64,000 nt of DNA from Ligula intestinalis (lineage: Eukaryota > Platyhelminthes > Cestoda > Diphyllobothriidea > Diphyllobothriidae): contig JAYGXS010000001.1 in NCBI GenBank assembly GCA_036362985.1, positions 75,044,027 to 75,108,026 of the forward strand, written 5' to 3'. Made by a program: the position numbers and the translations under genes. The notes under the pieces are model-generated. The model searched no databases. It was not told where the DNA came from and worked only from the letters and a program-made list of their open reading frames with translations. The stretch's first letter is position 1; every line of letters starts with the position of its first letter. Positions 12,215 to 22,219 of the stretch are shown in pieces.

Positions 12215-12310
12215 GGCAAATCCGAAGAAGAAGATGCGATCACTGGAACAAGGACTTTATTTTCCTGACGTTTCGGATTCCGTCGGGAATCCTTAGTCAT
12301 AGGTAATCGT
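12215..12310 (-). mobile_element. PLE-A1 3' tail, cut by assembly gap
   Basis: The minus strand carries the Penelope-like tail: a GGATTCC/GGAATCC hairpin, GAAACGTC, AATAAA and a (GAA)n end. It is the same subtype as 25.9 and 49.7 kb. The run of N starting at 12,311 hides the coding side. Confidence 0.65.
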
Positions 12311-12710
12311 NNNNNNNNNNNNNNNNNNNNNNNNNNNNNNNNNNNNNNNNNNNNNNNNNNNNNNNNNNNNNNNNNNNNNNNNNNNNNNNNNNNNNNNNNN
12401 NNNNNNNNNNNNNNNNNNNNNNNNNNNNNNNNNNNNNNNNNNNNNNNNNNNNNNNNNNNNNNNNNNNNNNNNNNNNNNNNNNNNNNNNNNNNNNNNNNNN
12501 NNNNNNNNNNNNNNNNNNNNNNNNNNNNNNNNNNNNNNNNNNNNNNNNNNNNNNNNNNNNNNNNNNNNNNNNNNNNNNNNNNNNNNNNNNNNNNNNNNNN
12601 NNNNNNNNNNNNNNNNNNNNNNNNNNNNNNNNNNNNNNNNNNNNNNNNNNNNNNNNNNNNNNNNNNNNNNNNNNNNNNNNNNNNNNNNNNNNNNNNNNNN
12701 NNNNNNNNNN
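12311..12710. other. Assembly gap (400 N)
   Basis: Exactly 400 undetermined bases, most likely a scaffolding gap. The upstream PLE tail is interrupted by it, so a repeat probably broke the assembly here. Confidence 0.95.
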
Positions 12711-14135
12711 TGCTGCCTGGAACTCGTATATTCTCCTCTATTGGCAGTCAGGCAAATATTGAGAATATAGTAGACAGAAGGTAGAGGTCAAGCATATTCA
12801 GACAACACAGAAGCACTGATACGAAGAGCTCGATACCGCCTGTTGGCTTGACCTTAAACTATGGCAACTGTGAGTTTTGAACGAAATTCTGCCCTAAGGT
12901 CTTAATAAGAAGTACACAGCCTAAATGGAGTTGGCTCATTCAGTTTTCTCATGTGTTTTTATTGGACCTTCTGCTATATTTTAACTACTTGGAAAGTTTT
13001 TATGTTGTCCGAACTGCAACCAGAATAAGGATTAATTTCTGTTTTTTGCCTCCGCCCTTTGAACACAGGCTCATGCATATTCTCCTAGCCTTTTGTATAT
13101 GAGCAAGCTCATTCGATTGACGTGGTCTGTTCCGCTGAACCAAACGGACAAGCAAATGCACTTGCATAAATTCTTCAACCCAGTATTTTCTAGTATTTTC
13201 AAGTATTATCAATCTTTTCTTCAATATTGTTCTTTAGGTGTGACCGATAATTTTGTTGGCTGGCACTGCTTCACAGTTTGCTTACTGACATATACGTTTT
13301 CAGCTATTTAGATTTAGTCAGAAAAGTGTTTAGAAAGGTGGATTCTGCAAAAAATCTGGTCTCATTGATGAACACTTGTCCAAACTATCATAGAATGCCA
13401 ATATAAAAATGACGTAAAACCGATTTTCGAAGGTGAGGGTTTATCAGGTTAAGGTCGGATCTATCACGTGATCTGGTTGTTTTTCCAAATCAGATTTTGT
13501 TCCTTGCCTACAGGCTGCCTCCAACTACTGCAGGGCCCTAACCATTTGGGCGAGAACAAGAAATCTGACGACCAGTTTTAGGTCAAAGGAATTTCCACTA
13601 TCTAGCAGGTGTTTTGCGATAATAGAACAGCGCGTTTCGTTTTCTTATTGTAAAGACCATTTGGGCGAGTTCTCAGGTGACTTGGTTGCAAAATGCTTTT
13701 GTCCTCAGTCAAAAATTACTTCGTCCACATGGCCGTTTGAATTCAAACAGGTTCAGATAGTTTGCAAGTCAAGGCATGCTTCGTGGTTTTAATTTGAATT
13801 TTCTTCACAGGACTGCGAAACATCAACCGAACTGTATCGTTAGTACAGTAAATGGTGCCGCAGAGTCGTAATTTGGCTGTATCCAAATTATTCTTCCCCT
13901 TTTAGGCGAGGATACCGTGAGGAACTTTTTGAAATTGACTGTCCCTTTAGAAGTTATTGCACGTGATTTCTGGGCCTTCGACTAAGAGATTGAATAACTG
14001 CATTTAATCCGGATTATATGAAACAGGAAATGTTTGAACACTGCTCTTTACCCAGGAAAGTTTTTGTGAATTCTTTAAAGAGAGTGTAGACAAGTTTTCG
14101 TTTTCTTTGTATTGGTAAAAACAGAATTTCAAAAA
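12711..14135. other. No recognised gene
   Basis: Short frames on both strands at 13,000-13,311 overlap and show no domain. I see no RNA or repeat structure. Confidence 0.3.
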
Positions 14136-15130
14136 CAGAATGGCGAGTGCTGCATGAAACATTTCGAAATTTGAAAAAAAAAACCGGTAATCACTCGTAA
14201 AACAACATTGAGTAGACTTGCAATACTGTTTATCATGCAGTCCAATTTCAATTATTTTCAGTCACGCTAAGATGCCGACTCTGTGATGAGTTTCTTTCTG
14301 CCCGCTGCGAAAAGTTGATTCTGGAAAAAATGGCTGCTTAAACAGTGTGCACTTTTAACATTGATTTTGACCGCTTTTATAAATTCAAATATATTTTATA
14401 GAAAGCGTGCACGAAAATTCCTCTCTTGTGCTTATTTGATAACAAATGACGCTTTCTTTAAATTTTATTCGTAAAGGAAGAGTTTTCTTCGGTTTTAAAC
14501 AACTTTTTTAAATTGCCAAATGATTTTGAAACCTACCGGTGCTAGAACAGAATTCAAGTTTTACAAACTGAATGCCGTGTTCATCCTGTTTGAGTAAAAG
14601 TACGATCTGGCCTATGGTTTGAGGAAGCGGTTGTATAGATCTCAAAGAATTTTGCAGTAGATTTGGATAATGCTGTATATATCAGTAGCAGCGGTAATAA
14701 ATTGACACATACAATGTTTTATGAATACACACCGCACAGTCGTAAAAAAGCTCAAAATTGTTATTTTTTAAAACCGAAGGAAATCCCTCCTTTAAGAATA
14801 ACATTGAAAGAAGGTGTCAGTTGTAATCAAATAAGAACAAGAGATGATTTTATCGTGCATGCTTTCTATAAAATATATTTGAATATATTCAGTCAGTCAA
14901 AGTCAATGATAAAATGCATACTATATGAGAAGCCATTTTCTACAGAATCAACTTTTTCGCAGCGGTCAGAAAGAAGCTCATCACAGAGTCAGCATCCTAG
15001 CGTGACTGAAAATAATTGAAATTGGACTGCATGATAAACAGTATTGCAACCCTACTTGATGCTGTTTTGCGAGTGATTACCGGTCGTTTTCATTTTTTCG
15101 GAATGTTTCATGAAGCACTCGCCATTCTGT
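14136..15130. mobile_element. Foldback DNA element (copy 2), complete
   Basis: The left end reads CAGAATGGCGAGTGC and the right end is its inverse, GCACTCGCCATTCTG, followed by TA. Arms of about 400 bp enclose a short centre; total length is 995 bp. It matches the truncated 5.35-kb copy over its whole left arm and the 8.9-kb copy in its inner arms. An open frame at 14,663-15,019 lies in the right arm and is a by-product of the repeat. Confidence 0.75.
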
Positions 15131-17029
15131 ATTAGTCTTTAAATGAGTTCCCGTCAAAAATTCACGTTCTAGTAAACCCAATGATCTGCCTATTAATGAG
15201 GATGCCCAGGAAATATGAATTTCTAACCTAATCTTACTATATAATTGTATTAAATATAGGGTTCCAAGTGCTCAGTGTATTAAGCAGATGATTAAACTTG
15301 TCGTCATCCCAAATATGTCAAATAAGGTTGCTAGGTCAAAATTGGTTAGTGATTTTTTTTCGCCATGTACATCAAATTAATCGCTAAATTGCGTGGAGAG
15401 ATGTTTCATTGCTATTTTAGTTGGCTGGTAGAGATGTTTGTTACAGCGAAAGTTGATATTTTCTTGTATGCTTTAAAGGGCCTTCAAATATTTATATCGG
15501 GCAGAGAAATTTAGAAACCCAAGAACAAAGAACAGCACTTGCCGCATTACAGTTTGCATTTGCAAATATTTACCATACCTATGAAGTGAGCATAAGTGTA
15601 TGGGACCTATCAGAATGCTTAATATTTGAGACTTTTTGAAACGCCACGTGCTGTTTACGTTGAAAACTTAAGCAGTCAAGCCGCTGTGGCAAATAAAAAC
15701 CACCATCAGATCCGTTTCTATTGGAGTGGTCTTTTCGGGACTCTAGCAGACCATAATAGAACGAAGCACGCAAAATTTTTATGACGAAGGGGCTTTATCT
15801 TTTCTAAAGGTGTCTTGTCGTTTCTTTTCGGACGGTCTAATCATGTGTTACTTTCATGTTTTTTGCCGATTTTACTCAAATAAGCTTGTTCTGGTTACCT
15901 AACATGAGCTCCATTTTGTTGCTTAATCTTGCAAACCCCATCATTTTTCTGATTTGGCAATTATCCTTTTTCTTTCTGCTGACGCAATTATACTTCCAGC
16001 TGCTTGTAACTGTTGCGTGACTGAAGGTATTCGACATTTTCAGGAAACCAGTAAGACTGAAAACCAGCTTCTCTCTGAAGCTAACCCCGCACCACGCTGA
16101 CTTAGGCCAGCACGACAAGCGCCTACGTCACTGGTGAATGTCGCTCGTAGTGCTGGCGAGAAAGATACTGGCAGAGCCGATCAGCAATCATGTTTTTCCA
16201 CGTTTACGCAAAAAATTTTCGTTAAGTATTTGATTTTGTCCGTATAACCCTTTCGCTTTGGCTTAAATATTGCACCATATCCGTACAAGTACATCACCAT
16301 CATATTGCCCAACAATTATCATGTTTTTGTCTTCTCGTCTTCTTATTCGAGTTCGATAAGCCAATTCAGGCACACATCTGAAAATAGCTAAATTCTAACC
16401 ATAGGTTTCAGGCCACTGGCATATTTTATTTTTCCCAAGCAGTACAACTGGATTTGATCATAAACTAATTTGCGTTGCAAATAGACCTTAATGATAGATC
16501 TGACAGTTTAAAAATCGAGTCTTCAGTCGAGTTTTGTCTGTTGTTTGACATATGACATTCAAGGCTGGGTGCAGATTAATTTTTCTAAGGTTATTTCAAA
16601 CTTCCCCAGAATTTACTTCCATAAATCTTATGGAAAAGGCTTGTGTTTACCTTCTACAGTAGTTGACTTACCGCATGTACTTATTTGAAATTCAGAAATG
16701 TTTTCAGTCGGAAATCATGTTTGCGGGGATTTAATATTTATTAACGTGTGGAATACCCCCAAGTTATTTCATTTACCACAAGATGGCGGATTTAAAGGAA
16801 TTTATTTCTGGCATCTTGCAAACGCTGTACTTGGAAAAAGCTGAATGCCTAGTTTGTGTACATTTTTCACATTGAGTTCCAATGACTTTAAAAAACACGA
16901 ATAAAATTACCCCTTCCTATGCTCCTTTGATAGTCAAGTACGTATGCTTCACACCATGAGCAGCTGAAAGGAGAAATCTCCAAGTTCAGGGCCTCCATCT
17001 CTTGTGTGAAGAAATAAGCAGGGGTAATG
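15131..17029. other. No recognised gene
   Basis: An 80-codon minus frame at 15,876-16,118 has no domain I recognise and no supporting splice sites I can defend. The rest is AT-rich and featureless. Confidence 0.3.
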
Positions 17030-17380
17030 GCAAGACACCTGAAACCATTTGGATTTGGTGGGACTCCCAAGCCGGATTCAACCATCAGACAGTAAATTAT
17101 GAGGTCCAAAGACCCGCTACCATTGGCAGAACAATCAGCAGTGGTATACAGCCTCACATGCCAAAACTGTGAAGCAAGTTATGTTGGTGAAACGGGTAAA
17201 CGTCTTGCTACTAGGTTGCATGAGCAGTAGCTCACAATTGACCGCAAGGATATGCTTGCTATGTTCTACGACCACGTACAGCACAGAAACTACGGTTTTG
17301 CCTTTGAGAAAACTAAGATGATCGGTAAAGCCAATGAAAAAATGACCAGACTAGTGCAGAAAGTTGGGCCTCGACGGGCA
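17030..17380 (+). pseudogene. PLE GIY-YIG endonuclease fragment, distinct subfamily
   Basis: Translation of the plus strand gives the linker and start of a Penelope-like GIY-YIG domain: residues equivalent to 'KPFGFGGTPKPDSTIRQ', then 'MRSKDPLPLAEQSAVVY', then CQNCEASYVGETGKRL and TRLHEQ. Stops interrupt it after the linker and after LHEQ. The wording differs from the 18.3-kb element in many positions, so this is another PLE lineage. The RT half is absent upstream. It is a decayed 5'-truncated copy. Confidence 0.65.
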
Positions 17381-18094
17381 CAAGAAACCGGGCCATGGAT
17401 TTAAACTCTGCCTACCGAGCGCTCCGCACAAGGCTCCTCTCCGCTTAGAATAGGACAATAGGAGGGACGAAAGACAGCCAACACCCGCGAAGGACGAAGC
17501 TAGTAGCGATCGTGAGTGACATGACCGGCGTGGCACGACTTTTCATGGAGGCGTCTGCGAGGCCGAGGACGCTGCAAACGAACGCCAACAGTTTATTAGT
17601 CCACTATGGGACGAAAGACGCGCCGACGAGCATGTCAACGTAACGAAAACCACGTCAATTGCGAAGAGGACGCAGGAGATGTGAGTCCGCCGTTGGTCAA
17701 TATTGTATAAGCGACCCAACCAACGGCCAACGGGCGACCGAATGCACGTACACTGAGAACCGTTTCAATACGAGGCTGGCCGTGAGGTGCATTAATCCAA
17801 GGCTCGTGGAAGAGTAATCCCTACACTCTGAAGATAAAAACATTTGTCTTGAAACGTTAGCATAACTACAACGCGTTTTAAGAACTTGCCCCCTATTCCT
17901 CTCCTTCGGGAAATGATGAACGTCATATGATATCTGGACCTCAAATCTTTACGTATGCTACTTAAAAAAGCTTGCATCACTGCTTTCATTAATGTTTTAC
18001 AATTTCAGAGTAGTTTGGAAAGTGTAAAGTTTCGCTTTTACTCAGATATTTAAATTTGCCTTTTCTAGGCTTTCCCATAGAGAAAGTTTACGCT
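17381..18094. other. GC-richer unassigned sequence between two PLE copies
   Basis: 17,381-17,760 is richer in GC than its surroundings and may be the tail of the 17.0-kb PLE or another repeat. I cannot place it. No gene seen. Confidence 0.3.
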
Positions 18095-18145
18095 GAGAAG
18101 AAGAAGAAGAAGACTCGATCGCTGGGACAATATGTTTATTCGCCC

Positions 18146-18179
18146 GACGTTTCGATATCCGTCGCGGATTCGTCATCAG
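18146..18179 (-). ncRNA. Hammerhead-like motif in PLE-A2 tail
   Basis: Minus-strand order: CTGATGA, a stem-loop with GA/TC and ATCC/GGAT pairs around GCGAC, then GAAA and ACGTC. In hammerheads of Penelope-like elements, a palindromic ACGT after GAA can form stem III between two copies. Stem I is weak here, so activity is uncertain. Confidence 0.4.
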
Positions 18180-18271
18180 AGATATGAGTAGCAGAAAGGT
18201 TTAGTATGCACAGACGTTTGCAGTATTTATATGACACAGTCATTACTGCGAGCATACAGCGACAATTAACG

Positions 18272-18991
18272 TTAATTGCCTTCTTGTGCGTGGACTGCTT
18301 GTTGGACGGCACGCGGCCTCTGACCTGTTGAACTTTCGTCACGGGCGGTGAGTTCGGGCATGAGGATTGCTCGGCCGTCTGGCTCCCCGGTGTTGGCGTA
18401 CGATGAGGCGGTGGCCTGCCCATTCCTCAAGTGACGGCTTGCTTTGGCCAAATTAAATCTCAGGATTGAATATGGATTGGGCAAATCGTTGCACTTGTTG
18501 ATGGATTGGGGGCCCGTGAACCATGACTCAAGTAGTTCTCGGCTCACCCGATTGTCACCTCTTGCGAGAATTTCGGCCTCATCAAATATAAAGGTGTGGC
18601 CGGGCCTCGTCGAATGAGCCGCAACTTGAGAATTGGCATCATTTCGCCGCACTGCAGCCGCGTGTTCGGCAATTCGCGTCCTGAGAAGTCTGCCAGTTTC
18701 TCCGACATAGTTGCTTTGACCGCAACTGCACGAGATCCTGTAAACGACCCTAGATGTTTCTTGCCGTGGCAGTGGGTCTTTTGGCTTCATTATCTGACGC
18801 CTTATGGAAGCCTCCGGCCTGTGTGCGACTCCAACTCCAAGTGGTGCGAGAAGGCGGCTGACTGCTTCCGGTACGTTTTTGACATACGGGATCGAAAGCC
18901 AAATCTTGGGGTTGGTGTGCTTTTGTTGGCCAGCTCGTTTGCGCAAGCACCGGTTGACGAAGTTGCGCGGGTAGTCATTTTCTCTGAACAC
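18272..18991 (-). pseudogene. PLE GIY-YIG endonuclease domain
   Basis: This 239-codon continuation has the PLE linker (FRENDYPRNFVNRCL at 2-16; IPYVKNVPEAVSRLLAPLG at 34-52), then the GIY-YIG nuclease: VVYRISCSC (82-90), NYVGETGR (94-101), the arginine in LRTRIAEH (103-110) and the glutamate of RELLESW (151-157). In the family this domain nicks target DNA to prime reverse transcription. The catalytic residues look intact, so the only visible break of the joined frame is the upstream TGA. The last 60 residues are low-conservation tail. The 25.3-kb copy is clearly the same family. Confidence 0.85.
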
Positions 18992-18994
18992 CCG

Positions 18995-20632
18995 TCAAAG
19001 GTATTCTACCTCGGCAACTTCGTCTTTTTCTTCGCTGCAGTGCGTTTCAACACGCCGATAGAGTGTTTTTACGCAACTGCGTTTGTGGCTGATCGGGTGG
19101 TTGCTGTTGTAATTCAGTACTTGCATCGTGTTTGTCACTTTCCTGAATACTTTAGTCTTTAGACCACCACAATCTTTTCGACAGACGAGGACATCAAGAA
19201 AAGCCAGTTGGTTGTTGTCTTCTTCCTCCATCATAAATTGGATGTCCGGGAAGATGCTGTTGAGACGTTCCTTAAACGTGAGCACCTGGTCCCGTTCGAT
19301 GACGACGAAGGTGTCATTCACATACCGAGCCCAGACTTTCGGTTTGTGGAGTTGAAAAACCAGCGACTCCAGCCGCTGCAGGACCGCCTCGGCTATGAGT
19401 CCCGAAATCGGTGAACCCATTGGTGTCCGCTTCACCTGCTCGTAGATCGTTCCGTCAAACGTGAAGTACGTCCTGAGACAGAACTTCAGGAGCTGTAGGA
19501 TTTCCGCGTGTCCCAGTCGATTCTCCGTCTCATCGTATTTGTTTCGTAGGAGTAGTTCGACTGTCTCGATTGCCAGATCCTGAGGGATAGAATTAAAAAG
19601 AGACGTGACATCGAAGGCAACCATGAATTCACTTGGCAAGAGACTTACCCCTTTAAGTTTCTCCAAGAACTGTGTTGGCGAGCGGTTCGTGGTCTCCGAA
19701 CCAGTGGTCAGAAATTTGAGACGCCGAAACAGCCACTTTGCTAGCCCGTACGTTGGAGTGCCTTTTAGTGATACGATGGGTCGGAGAGGAGCACCTTCCT
19801 TGTGCACTTTTTGAAGGCCATAGAAACGGGCCAAGGCCGTTTCTTGTGCCCTCGCCATGCGTCGGTCGGACGGCGTTATTGCACCCGAGTTCTCTAGAGC
19901 CAACAAGGTCGAATTTATTTCACGTGTCAGCTTTTTGATGGGATTGGTTTCACAAGGAAAATAAAACTGACGATCCTCCAGTAAGTTTTTCGCCTTCTGA
20001 AGGTAGTCAGTTCTGTCTATTACGACCGTAGAACGTCCCTTGTCGGCTGGCATAATGACAGTGCCCCGGTCGGCTTTGAGTGCTCTTAATGCAACGCGTT
20101 CGAATTTGGGGAGCACTTCCCGCGGTTGATGAGCCATCAGGAGGGACGATACCTGGTGTCGGATAAGGTTCTTCGTCTCCTCCGTTGCTTCTGTCTGATT
20201 TATGACTGATTCCACAGCTGCAATCATTTTAGCAGGTTTAGCATCAGCCGTGTTGAATGAGGCTTCGTGCTGCAGAATCTGTATTTGCTCCTTCGTCAGT
20301 TCTTTCGACGACAGGTCGTGTACCAGTACGTCTTTTCTGGAGGACGTTGGATTGTGCAGTCTGCGGAATTTTTTCTCCAGTGCCGCTTCATGAATTGCTT
20401 GTTTGTCGCGGGCTCGTTCAAGCACTCTCTGCTGAAGCAGTTTTGTGCTGTCCTCACTCATGAGCTCACAGCATTTCATCTTCTCATGGTCAATTATCTG
20501 GCGATATTTGCGTAGCCTCGCGTAGCAATCTTGAATGAACAGACGGACCATTCTCTTGCCAGTTTGAAGCATTACGCGTCTCGCCGCCTCCGTGTTCAGC
20601 GCCGGCTTGTATCTCACACTCCTCGGCAACAC
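18995..20632 (-). pseudogene. PLE reverse transcriptase domain, catalytic Asp lost
   Basis: The 545-codon frame contains the PLE N-terminal ADKG motif (IMPADKGRSTVV, about 193-204), then RT motifs in order: YGLQKVHK (271) with PLRPIVS (282-288); motif A FDVTSLFNSIP (340-350); motif B PMGSPISG (404-411); motif C RYVND (436-440); and a late AFLDVLV segment (477-483). The enzyme would copy element RNA at a DNA nick. Motif C should read Y-V-D-D; here the first aspartate is asparagine, so this copy should be dead. It ends in a single TGA at 18,995-18,997, after which the same frame runs on into the endonuclease. The N-terminus is truncated: the start is not a genuine ATG, and codons above about 20,641 come from the inverted junction repeat. 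Confidence 0.85.
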
Positions 20633-20664
20633 GTTATTGCCTTGACCATGAGAAGATGAAATGC

Positions 20665-21164
20665 TCTTGATTCATGTGTCTGAACTACGATCATGTGGTC
20701 ATCTGTACAGTACGCTAGCCCGTTTTGTGCCCTTCTAGCATTTCAATTAGAAAATTTATTTTCACATGTCCATGACGGCAGCTGTTGCACTTTTCGGCCG
20801 GTTTGTCCAGTGTGTGATCCTTCAGCGCTATTATCATCACAGTTTCATCGACAAAAACCGCTGCGGTTGGAAAATCACACTTAAGCCTCAGCAAAGTAAT
20901 TGATAAATCAGTTGCAGGCATCCAATCAGTAAAACTCTGTTGAACGAAGAAAACAATAACACCAAAGAAAGGTCTCTTTAAGAGAAATGCAACTTTTAAC
21001 TCCGCTGTCTTTCTGGTAGTTTCAAAATGACAGAAAACCTTAATGAAGTAGCAGAGTTAGTAGTGCGGCTAGGTTTTTTAACAACCATTTGTGTATAAAC
21101 TGTAAATTAGTAGGAACGTCTGGCGCATTTTTGAGCATTCATTTCATCGATATGTGAACAACTT
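20665..21164. other. No recognised feature
   Basis: Sequence upstream of the PLE 5' junction. Short overlapping frames only. Confidence 0.3.
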
Positions 21165-21310
21165 GGCGGCTTCAGTGGAATTCAAACCCGCACCAGAAGG
21201 GGAAGGGCTTTAGTCCAGTCAACACCCTAGCCAATTGAGCTACGAGGCCCCAACGGAAGCAGTGAGTTTACTCACGGTTGGATCTATTTATCCTACCAGC
21301 CTACAACAGT
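21165..21310 (-). repeat. tRNA-bearing repeat relative with a different tRNA-like module
   Basis: On the minus strand the flank GATCCAACCGTGAGTAAACT resembles ATCGATCCAAGTGTGATTAA beside the 0.7-kb tRNA-like copy, but the module itself differs: GGGGCCTCGTAGCTCAATTG (box A) and GTGCGGGTTTGAATTCCAC (box B and T arm). The acceptor halves pair imperfectly and the anticodon arm is disordered. It is probably a tRNA-derived pseudogene in the same repeat framework. Confidence 0.45.
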
Positions 21311-22219
21311 TATAAGTCCTTAATTGTATGCTCTGCTCTACCTGTAAAGGTTTTTTATCCCACTTGTCCACCTTCTTTTACAAAACTTGCGTTATTTTTC
21401 TGTAAATGATTTATTTTCATAGGGGGTGATTGTAACCATTTGAACATACACCCCTTGCGCTGCTAGGCCTTGATGATGTTATCTCATTAAGTATTCGCGC
21501 TTGCCCCCCTTTTGATCATATTTTGCTCAGACATTCCACGCGCTTTCTTGCCATAAACAAAGCTATGTTGTCAGGCCCAGATCTTGCTGTGTTATTCAAC
21601 CTTCCAATACTATATTCCACATATAGGAGTGTGCTTTTAAGAAAGCCTAAGAGGAACATTAGGGCTCGCGACACGTCCCTTCAGAACTTTTCTCAAGCAG
21701 TAAAAAGTCTTATCGTTTCCTAGCTACCTTACAAGTTTTTTTAAATGTGATTTTTTTAATATTTGCTGCGCCCTTCATAGCGCTACAGTTAGATCTGGTG
21801 GAATATCTGCTCCCTATTACGTATGTAAAATAGGTAAAACGGAACTTCTATACAAACTAGACTTACGGCACAGTCTACAGGACGTTAACGTTCCAATAAA
21901 GTGGGAGGGCAAAAGTAGCTTATGTAGGCCCATTCACATGCCCCTAGCCCCAGCATTTGTCATGAAAACCTCATAGCCACCGTTTTCGTAGGAAAACATG
22001 CAGGGAGTAGGGATTAATGAGTGAGCATACATAAGCTTATGTTGCCAGTGGGTGATTTCAAGAGTGGACCAACTGTCGCAAGCGTCTTACTGGCAAACGC
22101 AGCACACTGGCATAAATTGATGCTGATGTATATGCTAAATGAAAATGTTATCTATATCCCACCGACATCCAGCGTCCCTCAAACAACATTTCGCTAATGC
22201 CGAGTGCCTTTTCCTGTGT
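21311..22219. other. No recognised gene
   Basis: The part from about 22,060 may be decayed 5' LINE sequence leading into the RT relic, but I cannot show endonuclease motifs. Confidence 0.3.

Larger units (their letters stand above)
18095..20664 (-). mobile_element. Penelope-like element PLE-A2, near full length
   Basis: On the minus strand, a reverse-transcriptase region (20,632-18,995) is followed in the same frame by a GIY-YIG endonuclease region (18,991-18,272), then an untranslated tail with a hammerhead-like motif (18,146-18,179), AATAAA and a (GAA)n end at about 18,095-18,112. This domain order is that of Penelope-like retroelements. The 5' end is truncated and carries a 23-bp inverted copy of internal sequence (20,642-20,664 against 20,471-20,493). 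Confidence 0.85.

Noticed and set aside
18596..20515. Plus-strand open frames across the PLE (for example 188 codons at 18,596-19,162)
   Set aside because: They are antisense shadows of the RT and endonuclease coding sequence.
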